Of a DNA stretch of 9,474 bases, positions 1-6,377 are shown piece after piece. A program made the translations under genes and the position numbers. Each line of letters begins with the position of its first letter. Position 1 is the stretch's first letter. This DNA comes from an uncultured Erysipelotrichaceae bacterium (lineage in GTDB: Bacteria; Bacillota_I; Bacilli_A; RF39; UBA660). The notes under the pieces are model-generated. The model had not been told where the DNA came from, made no database searches, and saw only the letters and a program-made list of their open reading frames with translations. The stretch spans positions 1 through 9,474 of the forward strand of contig CADBSI010000010.1 of the NCBI GenBank assembly GCA_902797275.1, in the 5' to 3' direction.

Positions 1-530
1 ATTCCATCTAAAATATTATTTCTACTTTGAGGATCAACAGCAACTGTTGGTTCATCTAAAAATATTATCTTTGGTTTATGGGAAACTCCACAAGCAATAT
101 TAAGTCGTCTTAATAATCCTCCTGATAATTGTTTAGGATAAAATTTCATAAATTCTTTTAACCCAACAAGGTTAATAGCATCCATTACATATTTTTTTCT
201 TTTTTTATCATCACTTATATAAAGACCACAAAAATAATCAATATTTTCATAAACAGTTAACTCTTGAAAAACTGATACCTCTTGAAATATTACTCCTATT
301 TCTCTTTTTAAATCATAAGAAGTTGGGGTTATTTCTTTATCCATAACTTTAATACTTCCTTCATGTTTTAAAAGAGATAATATGCAATTAATAGTTGTAG
401 TTTTCCCCGATCCATTAGGCCCTAGAAGTCCTAATATTTCTCCTTTATAAACTGAAAAACTAATATCATTAACTGCCACTAAATTTTTATATTTTTTAAC
501 TAAATTTTTAACTTCAATAATTTTTTCCAT
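1..530 (-). CDS. ABC transporter ATP-binding protein (partial, 3' end outside window)
   Basis: Cytoplasmic ATPase subunit of an ABC transporter; the 176 residues visible cover most of a nucleotide-binding domain. In order: Walker A GPNGSGKTT (residues 37-45), Q-loop Gln in VIFQE (about 83), ABC signature LSGGL (135-139) followed by RRLNIA, Walker B IIFLDE (155-160) and the D-loop region VDPQSR. The catalytic Glu after the Walker B Asp is present, so it looks functional. The sequence style (GEILGLLGPNGSGKTTTI, RRLNIACGV) is that of exporter ATPases paired with ABC-2 type permeases, and the permease would be expected to the left of the window. The ATG at 528..530 has a good SD (AGAAAGGAT) 10 bases after the VanZ-like gene stop, so it is probably the last visible cistron of the envelope operon. 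Family call is certain; substrate is unknown, with drug or lipid export an inference from the neighbours. Confidence 0.95.
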   Translation of the reverse strand, partial: MEKIIEVKNLVKKYKNLVAVNDISFSVYKGEILGLLGPNGSGKTTTINCILSLLKHEGSIKVMDKEITPTSYDLKREIGVIFQEVSVFQELTVYENIDYFCGLYISDDKKRKKYVMDAINLVGLKEFMKFYPKQLSGGLLRRLNIACGVSHKPKIIFLDEPTVAVDPQSRNNILDG

Positions 531-540
531 ATAATCCTTT

Positions 541-1353
541 CTAAAAACCCCATTTAATTGATTTAATAATAACTTCAATTATAAATAAAATTGGTATTAT
601 ACTAGTTATAATAATTAAACTAAGTTTTTTCTTATCATTTAAATTAAAATCTTGATAAAATATATTTTTTATTTTTAAAATCAAATTCTTAAATACTAGA
701 ATAAATATAATAGATCCTACTATATTTAAAATAATATCATCTATATCAAATGAACCAGTATTTGTTAATACTTGCATTAATTCTACCCCTATAACTGTTA
801 AGAAAATTATACTTATTTCTTTAAAGATATTTTTCTTTTTATCCTTGATAATTAAAAGAAATGATAAAGGGGTAAGCATAACTAAATTACCTAAAATATT
901 TAAATACTTAGTTCTTGTTAAAACATTACTTTTTAAATAATTCTTAATACTTTTAAAAGGAATAAGATTACCACCTTTTAAATATTTAATATTACTAAGT
1001 TTAAAAGACATATCCACTCTTTTAATAACCATAGTTATACTAAATAAAAGAATTAAATAAAAAATTATATAACAAATAATATTTTTATTATAAGTTTTTA
1101 AATTATTTTTATATATTCCATAACTAAATAAAAAGAAAAATAAAGAAATAAATAAAATAATTGCTTTTAAATAAGTCATGTTAAACAAAAACTTAGTTCT
1201 TGGATTAAATAAAACAAAGAAATAACTTATAAAAAAAGATATAAGTAAATATTTTAAATAACTTTTAATATTTATTTTTTTTAAAATTAAGTTTATAGTA
1301 AATATTAAAATAATTAAGAATATAATAAGTAAATAAATCTTATAGTTATTCAT
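541..1353 (-). CDS. VanZ-like family membrane protein
   Basis: Integral membrane protein of 270 aa with about eight hydrophobic segments. The VanZ-type signature is in the second half: NILGNLVMLTPLSFLL (about 153-168), GVELMQVLTNTGSFDIDDIILN (about 190-211) and a following Gly-rich helix IVGSIIFIL. In the family this N-x-x-x-F/L-x-P-x-G/S, E-x-x-Q and D-(I/V)-D-D-x-x-x-N pattern defines the domain. VanZ was named for a teicoplanin-resistance accessory protein, but most homologues have no proven role. Its start ATG (1351..1353) overlaps the end of the preceding gene by eight bases, with SD AGAGGT inside that gene, so translation is coupled. The extra C-terminal helix (about 245-265) lies beyond the usual VanZ core. 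Glycopeptide resistance cannot be concluded from this. Confidence 0.85.
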   Translation of the reverse strand: MNNYKIYLLIIFLIILIFTINLILKKINIKSYLKYLLISFFISYFFVLFNPRTKFLFNMTYLKAIILFISLFFFLFSYGIYKNNLKTYNKNIICYIIFYLILLFSITMVIKRVDMSFKLSNIKYLKGGNLIPFKSIKNYLKSNVLTRTKYLNILGNLVMLTPLSFLLIIKDKKKNIFKEISIIFLTVIGVELMQVLTNTGSFDIDDIILNIVGSIIFILVFKNLILKIKNIFYQDFNLNDKKKLSLIIITSIIPILFIIEVIIKSIKWGF

Positions 1354-1825
1354 GAATACCTCTATTTCTAATTAGAAAATAAGTAATTGGTCTTATTATT
1401 CCTAAGGTAAATACATTAATAATTGTTATGATATCTACATATTTTTTTAGATATTTTTTAATTATTAGATGACTCATAACAGTATTTAAAATAAAACTTA
1501 GAATTAAAAGAATAATAATACTAATAAATATTAAGGTATCATAGTTAGTAGTAATTGTTAAAGATAAAACAAGAAATATAAGTAAAAATAAATCAGTTAA
1601 GAAAATACCAAAACCTAGTTTATTTTCATGAAAAGTTTTTCCAAGTATTATTTTATTATAAATAGGAATAAAGGCTAATTTAGATTTACTTACTTTATAA
1701 ATAAAGATACTTTCAAATATATAGTCATTTAATAGGTAAATGGTTAAACAAACTAAAAACAAAATCCATAAAATGTAGATTGAGGTTAGAAAGCCTATTA
1801 AGACTAACACACTAATTTCTCCCAT
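1346..1825 (-). CDS. small multispanning membrane protein of unknown function
   Basis: A 159-aa protein with about four membrane segments (near residues 8-32, 72-92, 95-117 and 130-153). Between the first and second is the segment KLAFIPIYNKIILGKTFH, reminiscent of the 'W-IP-YN-hhLgk' motif in small Firmicutes membrane proteins such as the DUF5684 type; this resemblance is from memory and weak. The ATG at 1823..1825 lies two bases after the LiaF-like gene's TAG with no clear SD, which fits coupled re-initiation. An alternative start is the GTG at 1808..1810 (codon 6), which has GGAG eight bases before it (1819..1822) and would give 154 aa. Its end overlaps the VanZ-like gene by eight bases. 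Membership of the envelope operon is clear; function is not. Confidence 0.75.
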   Translation of the reverse strand: MGEISVLVLIGFLTSIYILWILFLVCLTIYLLNDYIFESIFIYKVSKSKLAFIPIYNKIILGKTFHENKLGFGIFLTDLFLLIFLVLSLTITTNYDTLIFISIIILLILSFILNTVMSHLIIKKYLKKYVDIITIINVFTLGIIRPITYFLIRNRGIHE

Positions 1826-1827
1826 AA

Positions 1828-2490
1828 CTATTCATGTTTTACATCAATGCCACCAAAGACACAAGTTGCATTTATATAAATAACTGGTTTTTCTTTGTCA
1901 TTTGCTTTTAATTTCTTAGTTTCAACACCTCCAAAAATAGCAAATGGTTTTACTTTAACTTTCACGTTTTCTGGTACTAATAAATCAATTCCTCCAAAGA
2001 AAGCCGTAGCATCTATATAAACATCTTCTTTGATAAGAGAATTTCTTAAATCACATTTAAGTCCTCCAAAAAGTGCTGTTAATGCAAGTTTTTCTAGTTT
2101 TTCTTTATCATAGTTAATTGTTTGACCTGAGAAAATGGCTAAATACTCATTATCTTCATTTATCTTTTTTTTCTTATCATCATATTTCTTTTTACATATT
2201 AAAGATACTCCAATAATAACAAAAATAATTGGTAAAAGTAATTTTAATATTAAAGCAAAATCAATTATATCAAGAGATGCAAGTAGTAAAAAACATCCTA
2301 TTAAAAGTCCTATGAAATTACTAATTTTATCAAGATCTGTTATTAATCCTATAAATGAAGGAATAATTATAAATAAAGTCCACCAACCACTAAAAAAGAT
2401 ATTAAACTTTATTATTTCTAAACTATTAAGTCCTAGTAAAATACCAATAATTATTAAAACCAATCCCCATAAAATATTTTTAATTTTCAT
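1828..2490 (-). CDS. LiaF-like cell-envelope response protein
   Basis: 220 aa. The N-terminal part (residues 1-110) holds about four membrane helices of the LiaI/LiaF-like (DUF5668) type, including WGLVLIIIGILLGL near the start. After a charged KKKYDDKKKK linker comes a C-terminal domain with repeated FGG turns: IFSGQ (about 119-123), LFGGLK (140), FFGGID (154), IFGGVE (175) and VFGGID (201). This repeated strand-turn pattern is that of the LiaF C-terminal domain, which in Bacillus restrains the LiaRS antibiotic-sensing system; no LiaRS is in this window. The start is the ATG at 2488..2490, which follows AAAGGAGG closely; an in-frame ATG seven codons upstream would place that SD inside the gene. 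The ATG overlaps the TGA of the TetR-type gene (ATGA). Confidence 0.88.
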   Translation of the reverse strand: MKIKNILWGLVLIIIGILLGLNSLEIIKFNIFFSGWWTLFIIIPSFIGLITDLDKISNFIGLLIGCFLLLASLDIIDFALILKLLLPIIFVIIGVSLICKKKYDDKKKKINEDNEYLAIFSGQTINYDKEKLEKLALTALFGGLKCDLRNSLIKEDVYIDATAFFGGIDLLVPENVKVKVKPFAIFGGVETKKLKANDKEKPVIYINATCVFGGIDVKHE

Positions 2491-3077
2491 TTTTCCTCCT
2501 TTAAAACCCATTTATTATCTGGATTTTCTTCTAGTAACATCAATGCTTGAAATTCATATGATAACAAATCACTTATTTGTTTATCAGTAAATAAAATGGT
2601 ATCATTAGCAGAAAGCGTTGCTATTCCATGAGTGAATAACCACATTTTAAGATGAAATGATTTAATATCTTTATCACTTAAATTCGTACTAATTCTAATA
2701 ATATCTTTTATTTTCATATAATCTGTATCAAGAATAAAATCACTTGGTAATAATTTATTATCACTCATGAATAATATTTTAAATAATTTTTTTTCATCTC
2801 TTGAAAACCTTATATAATTAATTCCAATTTGTTTATATAAAGGCATATTACCTAGTTTGTTATTTAATAAATAATCATAGAAATAAGTATCAATCTTTTT
2901 CCCAAGTTCAAGTTTTAATTCTTCTGTATTTTTAAATTGATAGTAAATTGGACGAATAGATGAATTCAATTCCTTTGCAATTCTTCTATTACTAATACTA
3001 TTTAAACCTTCCCTTCTTGCAATAGAAAATGCTGTATCTAAAATCATTTCTTTGGTTATTTTTGTTGTATTTGCCAT
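2487..3077 (-). CDS. TetR family transcriptional regulator
   Basis: 196 aa DNA-binding repressor. The N-terminal helix-turn-helix is typical: MILDTAFSIARREGL (residues 11-25), then SISNRRIAKELNSS (27-40) and the recognition helix IRPIYYQFKNTEEL (41-54), matching the family pattern 'R-I-A-x-x-L-x-x-S ... L-Y-x-F/H-F-x-x-K-x-x-L'. The ligand-binding C-terminal domain carries MWLFTHGIATLSA, which resembles the WHG-type TetR C-terminal domain. The start at 3075..3077 shares one base with the stop of the upstream gene (TAATG), behind a purine-rich AAAGAAGA. Being the fifth cistron of the operon it probably regulates, with an 18-bp palindrome over the operon promoter at 4357..4374, suggests autorepression relieved by a ligand; that link is inferred. 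Ligand unknown, possibly an envelope-active compound. Confidence 0.93.
   Translation of the reverse strand: MANTTKITKEMILDTAFSIARREGLNSISNRRIAKELNSSIRPIYYQFKNTEELKLELGKKIDTYFYDYLLNNKLGNMPLYKQIGINYIRFSRDEKKLFKILFMSDNKLLPSDFILDTDYMKIKDIIRISTNLSDKDIKSFHLKMWLFTHGIATLSANDTILFTDKQISDLLSYEFQALMLLEENPDNKWVLKEEK
2495..2502 (-). promoter_or_regulatory. ribosome binding site deciding the LiaF-like start
   Basis: AAAGGAGG followed by four A residues and then ATG at 2488..2490. It is the strongest SD in the operon and lies within the last codons of the TetR-type gene. It excludes the in-frame ATG at 2509..2511 as the likely start. Confidence 0.85.
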
Positions 3078-3286
3078 TATTTTTTCTTCTTTCTATTTTT
3101 TGGTTTTCCTTGATAATTTCTAATTATACTAAATATATTTGCAAGAATTACACATAAAAGAGAAACACCCAGATAAGGATTTTTACTACTTTTATCAACA
3201 AAACTAATAACTAGAAATATAATTCCTGATAAAATTAAACCAATACTTGCTATCATTAATAACTTATTAATATTTTCTTTTTTCAT
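3077..3286 (-). CDS. small two-helix membrane protein, unknown function
   Basis: 69 aa with two predicted transmembrane helices (about residues 8-28 and 37-55) and a strongly basic C-terminal tail ending GKPKNRKKKK. By the positive-inside rule both termini are probably cytoplasmic. I recognise no family. It is a real gene: the ATG at 3284..3286 overlaps the dgkA-like stop as ATGA, has SD AAGGAGAT at good spacing, and its TAA overlaps the TetR-type start. Sitting between a lipid kinase and the regulator it may be an accessory subunit of the envelope module, but nothing in the sequence proves this. Confidence 0.75.
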   Translation of the reverse strand: MKKENINKLLMIASIGLILSGIIFLVISFVDKSSKNPYLGVSLLCVILANIFSIIRNYQGKPKNRKKKK

Positions 3287-3657
3287 AAAATCTCCTTTAT
3301 AAAGACAATTATTTTAGGTACAAAAATAATTAAACCAACGATAAATGAAAAAATTGCTAATACTAAAACACTTCCAGCTGCAATATCCTTAGCATTTTTA
3401 GCATTTATATCAGTTTTTAAAGTAATCATATCAACTACTATTTCAATTGCTGTATTAAATAGCTCTGCTCCTATTACTAAACCAAATAAAATTAAACAAG
3501 TAATAATTTCGTATTTATTAATTTCAAGGATTATTCCAAACAAAATTACTAAAAACATCACACATAAATGAATCTTAATATTTCTTTCCTTGTAAACACA
3601 GGTTTTAAATCCTTCAAAAGCATGTTTAAAACTATCAATTAAATTCTTATTTTTCAT
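3283..3657 (-). CDS. dgkA: DgkA-type undecaprenol/diacylglycerol kinase
   Basis: 124-aa trimeric-type membrane kinase. Family motifs are all present: KERNIKIH (residues 23-30), GAELFNTAIEIVVD (63-76) containing the conserved E-x-x-N-x-x-x-E of the active site, and AKDIAAGSVL (89-98). Three membrane helices follow, with the last at about 95-118. In Gram-positive bacteria this family mainly phosphorylates undecaprenol with ATP to give undecaprenyl phosphate (lipid carrier salvage), rather than diacylglycerol as in E. coli; which substrate applies here is not visible. The start overlaps the end of the PAP2 gene by 11 bases and the stop overlaps the next ATG. Together with PAP2 both routes to undecaprenyl phosphate are covered in one operon. 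Full length and intact. Confidence 0.92.
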   Translation of the reverse strand: MKNKNLIDSFKHAFEGFKTCVYKERNIKIHLCVMFLVILFGIILEINKYEIITCLILFGLVIGAELFNTAIEIVVDMITLKTDINAKNAKDIAAGSVLVLAIFSFIVGLIIFVPKIIVFIKEIL

Positions 3658-4285
3658 AACTCTCCTTCAAAATAAACTTATTTATAACTTTAATAAATAT
3701 TATTAAATAACTAAGAGAAAGTAAAAATCCTGATATGACATCACTTACAAAATGAACTCCTAAATATACTCTACTAACTCCGATTAAAACAATAATTAGA
3801 GAAAGAAGCGTTATTAAAAAAATCTTTAATTTCTTATTTTTAAAATATTTATAAATAAAATAAATAAGTAAACCATAAAAAGATAAACTAACCATCGAAT
3901 GACCTGATGGGAAAGAATAACCAGTTTCAACTATTAAAAACAAATCACTCGGTCTTGGTCTTTTAACAATAAATTTTAATACTTGATTAATAATTGTTAT
4001 TAAACCTAAATTAGCAGTTATAATAAAACTAAGTTTTTTATTTTTAAGTAAAAACGATAAAAGCGTTAAAAGTATTAAAACATAAGGACTACCTAAATTT
4101 GTAATAATTAAAAATATCTTCGTTAAAAGAGGTGTTCTTATTTTAAATAAACTAAATGCTAATTTATCAAATTCTAATATTTCCTTTTCATAAACGCTTT
4201 CTAAAATAAAACCAGTTATGACTAAACAAATTATAATAATAAATAATAAATAATTCTTTTTTAAAAATTCAATTATATTTTTCAT
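3647..4285 (-). CDS. PAP2 family phosphatase, likely undecaprenyl pyrophosphatase
   Basis: 212-aa membrane phosphatase with about six helices. The three PAP2 phosphatase motifs are intact: KFIVKRPRP (104-112, K-x6-RP), PSGH (126-129) and SRVYLGVHFVSD (171-182, SR-x5-H-x3-D), including the catalytic His178 and Asp182. Family members of this size include BcrC/YodM/PgpB-type enzymes that remove a phosphate from undecaprenyl pyrophosphate, and BcrC confers bacitracin tolerance; the next gene is a probable undecaprenol kinase, which supports a lipid-carrier role. The exact substrate is inferred. The ATG at 4283..4285 has no recognisable SD; it overlaps by ATGA the stop of an 18-codon leader ORF with a strong SD, so its translation probably depends on that leader. 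Confidence 0.92.
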   Translation of the reverse strand: MKNIIEFLKKNYLLFIIIICLVITGFILESVYEKEILEFDKLAFSLFKIRTPLLTKIFLIITNLGSPYVLILLTLLSFLLKNKKLSFIITANLGLITIINQVLKFIVKRPRPSDLFLIVETGYSFPSGHSMVSLSFYGLLIYFIYKYFKNKKLKIFLITLLSLIIVLIGVSRVYLGVHFVSDVISGFLLSLSYLIIFIKVINKFILKESYEK

Positions 4286-4338
4286 TTATTTTTAATAAAA
4301 GAACCAAATGGTAAACAAGCCATTATAAATTCTTTCAT
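4282..4338 (-). CDS. 18-aa leader ORF translationally coupled to the PAP2 gene
   Basis: The ORF reads MKEFIMACLPFGSFIKNK and stops at TGA (4282..4284), which overlaps the PAP2 ATG as ATGA. Its own ATG (4336..4338) is preceded by GGAGG (4343..4347) with four bases between, the first ribosome site on the transcript. The PAP2 start has no SD. The ORF is not in frame with PAP2. It lies about 11 bases after the predicted transcription start. I recognise no homologue; it could be a functional micropeptide, a regulatory leader or simply a ribosome-loading device. Confidence 0.65.
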   Translation of the reverse strand: MKEFIMACLPFGSFIKNK

Positions 4339-4350
4339 ACTACCTCCACA

Positions 4351-4374
4351 ATACAATTGTATCACATGATACAA
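4351..4374. promoter_or_regulatory. probable TetR-type operator (18-bp perfect inverted repeat plus overlapping half site)
   Basis: TTGTATCA-CA-TGATACAA (4357..4374) is a perfect inverted repeat with 8-bp arms. A second palindrome, ATACAATTGTAT (4351..4362), overlaps its left arm, giving three half sites of the form GATACAA/TTGTATC. The arms cover the spacer and the -10 of the operon promoter, so binding would block RNA polymerase. Length and symmetry fit a TetR dimer, and a TetR-type gene is a cistron of this operon. Assignment to that protein is inferred. Confidence 0.65.
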
Positions 4375-4383
4375 AATTTGCAA
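4356..4383 (-). promoter_or_regulatory. promoter of the envelope operon, extended -10
   Basis: On the minus strand: -35 TTGCAA (4378..4383), 16-base spacer, -10 TACAAT (4356..4361) preceded by TGA, giving TGnTACAAT, an extended -10. Predicted start of transcription is near 4349, so the untranslated leader before the first ATG would be only about 11 bases and consists mostly of the SD. Overlapped by an inverted repeat (4357..4374). Confidence 0.7.
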
Positions 4384-4456
4384 GTACTTTTTTAATTGAG
4401 TTTTATCTTTTTACAAGTTTCACTAAATAAGTAAGGAAAAAGTAACTTAAAATTAT

Positions 4457-4621
4457 CTAATTTTCTAAAGATTTTAAAGTATTATTCTTAGTTATAATTA
4501 AAGTTTTAATATCAGTTTTAGTTAAATTAAAGTTTTTATTTTTAGTAAATTCATCTAAATATAATATTTTTTCTTCTAGTTCTTTATTTTCTAAAAGAAT
4601 TAAATTATTTAAATAATCCAT
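4457..4621 (-). CDS. small 54-aa protein of unknown function
   Basis: 54 aa beginning MDYLNNLILLENKELEEK and containing NFNLTKTDIKTLI, then ending TLKSLEN. No membrane segment; predicted mostly helical and charged, so probably cytoplasmic. The ATG at 4619..4621 follows AGGTGAG with five bases between, a convincing ribosome site. The segment 'hxLTxxDhxxLIxxxNxxLK' reminds me of the N-terminal part of a clostridial family (DUF6323), but here the protein ends where that family continues; this is a memory-based, weak resemblance. It follows directly after the terminator at 4658..4689 and no terminator is evident between it and the envelope operon, about 70 bases before that operon's promoter. Confidence 0.55.
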   Translation of the reverse strand: MDYLNNLILLENKELEEKILYLDEFTKNKNFNLTKTDIKTLIITKNNTLKSLEN

Positions 4622-4657
4622 TTTTTCTCACCTAATACTTAATACTATAAAATGACT

Positions 4658-4689
4658 AAAAAAACAAGACTTGAAAAAATCTTGTTTTT
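4658..4689 (-). terminator. intrinsic terminator of the 4705..7481 operon
   Basis: Arms AAAAACAAGA (4660..4669) and TCTTGTTTTT (4680..4689) pair perfectly around a 10-base loop. On the minus strand the core stem ACAAGA/TCTTGT is followed by seven T residues. It begins about 15 bases after the SanA-like gene stop, in the right place to end that operon. The stem is AT-rich, as expected here. Confidence 0.8.
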
Positions 4690-4704
4690 GTGATAATATA
4701 TGAC

Positions 4705-5382
4705 CTAATTTAAGGTAGAAGTTTTATCATTTGTAATTCTTCCATCTTGGTTTAAAGGAATTTTTTCACCTAGAAAAATTGGCTTTGGTTTAACAATTAC
4801 TTTGAAAAAGTCTTTGTTTCTAGCCAGTATTTCTCTTAAAGATCTAATATCATCTCCTACCATTTTGCTTTTTTTAGCATCTACCCCGAGAGATTTTATA
4901 TTAAGTTTTCTTGAAATATATAAGGCTCTATATAAATGATATCTTTGACTTACTAAGAGAATATTTTTAGCCTCAAAGATATAATTTGCTCGGTAAATAC
5001 TATCATAAGTTGAAAAGCCAGCATGATCCATAAAAATATCTTCTTCTAAGACTCCCTTAGAAATGGCATATTCTCGCATTACATTAACTTCATCGTAATT
5101 TGCTTTACCATGATCTCCTGACATAATTATCTTAGGAGCCTTTTTATTTTTATACAAAGAAATACCTGTATCTAATCTTTCTTTTAAAAGTGGGCTAGGT
5201 TCTCCTTCTCTAACCCCAGCACCTAGTATTAAAATACAATCAAAAGTATTGTTAATTTCTAATTCATTTTTAATACTATCTTTGGTACTTAATTTAACAT
5301 ATAAATCAATTCCAACAACTAGAACTAAACCTATTATTAATATAATAAAAATATATTTAATTAATTTTTTCATAAACATCAT
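4705..5382 (-). CDS. SanA/YdcF-type (DUF218) envelope protein
   Basis: 225 aa with an N-terminal membrane anchor (about residues 6-27) and an extracytoplasmic DUF218 domain. Family motifs visible: CILILGAGVREGEPSPLLKE (49-68) with the conserved GA and P-x-x-x-x-R core, IIMSGDHG (85-92) followed by YDEVNVMREY (96-105), EDIFMDHAGFSTYDS (114-128) with RA soon after, and SQRYHLYRALYI (145-156). SanA of E. coli and relatives affect envelope barrier function and vancomycin sensitivity at high temperature; the enzymatic activity is not established. Three in-frame ATGs (5380, 5377, 5371) lack an SD, and a TGATATAAT box lies just upstream, so the transcript may be leaderless. Full length; shares the minus-strand operon with two membrane-anchored proteins. 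Confidence 0.88.
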   Translation of the reverse strand: MMFMKKLIKYIFIILIIGLVLVVGIDLYVKLSTKDSIKNELEINNTFDCILILGAGVREGEPSPLLKERLDTGISLYKNKKAPKIIMSGDHGKANYDEVNVMREYAISKGVLEEDIFMDHAGFSTYDSIYRANYIFEAKNILLVSQRYHLYRALYISRKLNIKSLGVDAKKSKMVGDDIRSLREILARNKDFFKVIVKPKPIFLGEKIPLNQDGRITNDKTSTLN

Positions 5383-5386
5383 ATAT

Positions 5387-5395
5387 ATTATATCA
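5387..5395 (-). promoter_or_regulatory. possible extended -10 for a leaderless SanA-like transcript
   Basis: TGATATAAT on the minus strand matches the extended -10 consensus TGnTATAAT exactly. The second ATG of the gene (5377..5379) lies seven bases after the hexamer, where transcription would start. No good -35 is seen (T-rich only). In such AT-rich DNA a chance match is possible. Confidence 0.4.
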
Positions 5396-5415
5396 TTAAA
5401 TTAGAAAAAGAAAAA

Positions 5416-6372
5416 CTATTCCTCGTATCTAACTTCATTCATATAGTTAAATCCACTTAAAAAGTAATCATTATTATAATCTCTTACTCTATTTTCCATT
5501 ACATCATTTATAGGAATAATTGTATAATCTTTTAAGATTACATATTTATAAGTAAAAGTTAAAATTTCATCATAATACTTAGTTAAAGATTTAATTTTAA
5601 CTAAAATATTCTTAGTTTCATTAGTATTAGTATCAAAATATTTCATTATTTCATAAAAAGATTTATCAGTTTTAACAATTCTTTCATTATAAATTCTAAT
5701 TATTTTTTCACTTTTATAAGAACTATCAATTTCTTTAAAAGTTGGATATTTTTCATTTCCATACATAATTATATAAAGTTTATTATCATAAACATATGCA
5801 TAAGTTGACATAAAGTCATAAGAAAACTTAGAACCTAAATATTCCATAGAATAATTTTTGTGTTTAGTAAGATTATTATAACTAGCATTTTCATACATAC
5901 TATAATCATCTACTACTTTATTATCTAAGTTATCATCATTTAAAGTATATAAATTATCACTATAATCATAAAAACTAATATCAGCTCCATATCCAGGAAC
6001 AATATTCATAACTTTAATATCACTTGAAATATCATATACTTTTTTATAAATAAATTCTCCATCATCTAACTTATTAGGATTAAAAACATAAATTTTATTA
6101 TCACTTATAAACGCATAATTACGAAAACTTGTATTATCGTTTAAAATATTTAAATTTTCAATTTGCTTATAATCATTTATATTTTTCTTTTTCATTTTAA
6201 CTACATATTTTAATAACTTACTTTTACTATTATTAGTTATAGTAGAATTATTTTTATCATTTTTATTGTTAGAATTATTAGAATTATTTTTATTTGGTAG
6301 TAGTACTATTAAAAGTATAAGAAAAATTACTACTAGAAAAAGAATTATAATTAATTTATTTTTATTTTTCAT
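5416..6372 (-). CDS. membrane-anchored extracytoplasmic protein, unknown function
   Basis: 318 aa. A short basic N-terminus, one hydrophobic helix (about residues 7-26) with no lipobox Cys, then a low-complexity Asn/Ser/Lys linker (27-52) and a long polar region rich in Tyr, Asp and Asn. The polar region has recurring short strand-like units of the type 'KIYVFN', 'NLYTLND', 'KLYIIMYG', which could form a beta-propeller or similar repeat fold; this is a guess from pattern. No catalytic motif or known family is recognised. The ATG (6370..6372) lies five bases after the stop of the next gene upstream, behind a weak AGG, so translation is probably coupled. It is likely to be anchored in the membrane facing outward and to act with its operon neighbours. 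Confidence 0.75.
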   Translation of the reverse strand: MKNKNKLIIILFLVVIFLILLIVLLPNKNNSNNSNNKNDKNNSTITNNSKSKLLKYVVKMKKKNINDYKQIENLNILNDNTSFRNYAFISDNKIYVFNPNKLDDGEFIYKKVYDISSDIKVMNIVPGYGADISFYDYSDNLYTLNDDNLDNKVVDDYSMYENASYNNLTKHKNYSMEYLGSKFSYDFMSTYAYVYDNKLYIIMYGNEKYPTFKEIDSSYKSEKIIRIYNERIVKTDKSFYEIMKYFDTNTNETKNILVKIKSLTKYYDEILTFTYKYVILKDYTIIPINDVMENRVRDYNNDYFLSGFNYMNEVRYEE

Positions 6373-6377
6373 AATAC

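Noticed and set aside
541..1353. Glycopeptide resistance cluster because of VanZ
   Set aside because: No VanH, VanA/B ligase, VanX or VanY-type gene is present, and VanZ-like proteins are widespread without this role.
2487..2511. Longer LiaF-like protein starting at 2511
   Set aside because: This start has no SD and would place the strong AAAGGAGG within codons 4-6; ATG 2490 with ATGA overlap is better.
2135..2590. Open frame of 151 codons on the plus strand
   Set aside because: It is antisense to the LiaF-like and TetR-type genes, which have clear domains and ribosome sites; its own product is lysine/isoleucine/serine-rich without a motif, as a shadow frame in AT-rich DNA would be.
4286..4338. 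Leader ORF as N-terminal extension of PAP2 via frameshift
   Set aside because: No slippery sequence is seen, PAP2 is full length from its own ATG, and the ATGA overlap is explained by re-initiation.
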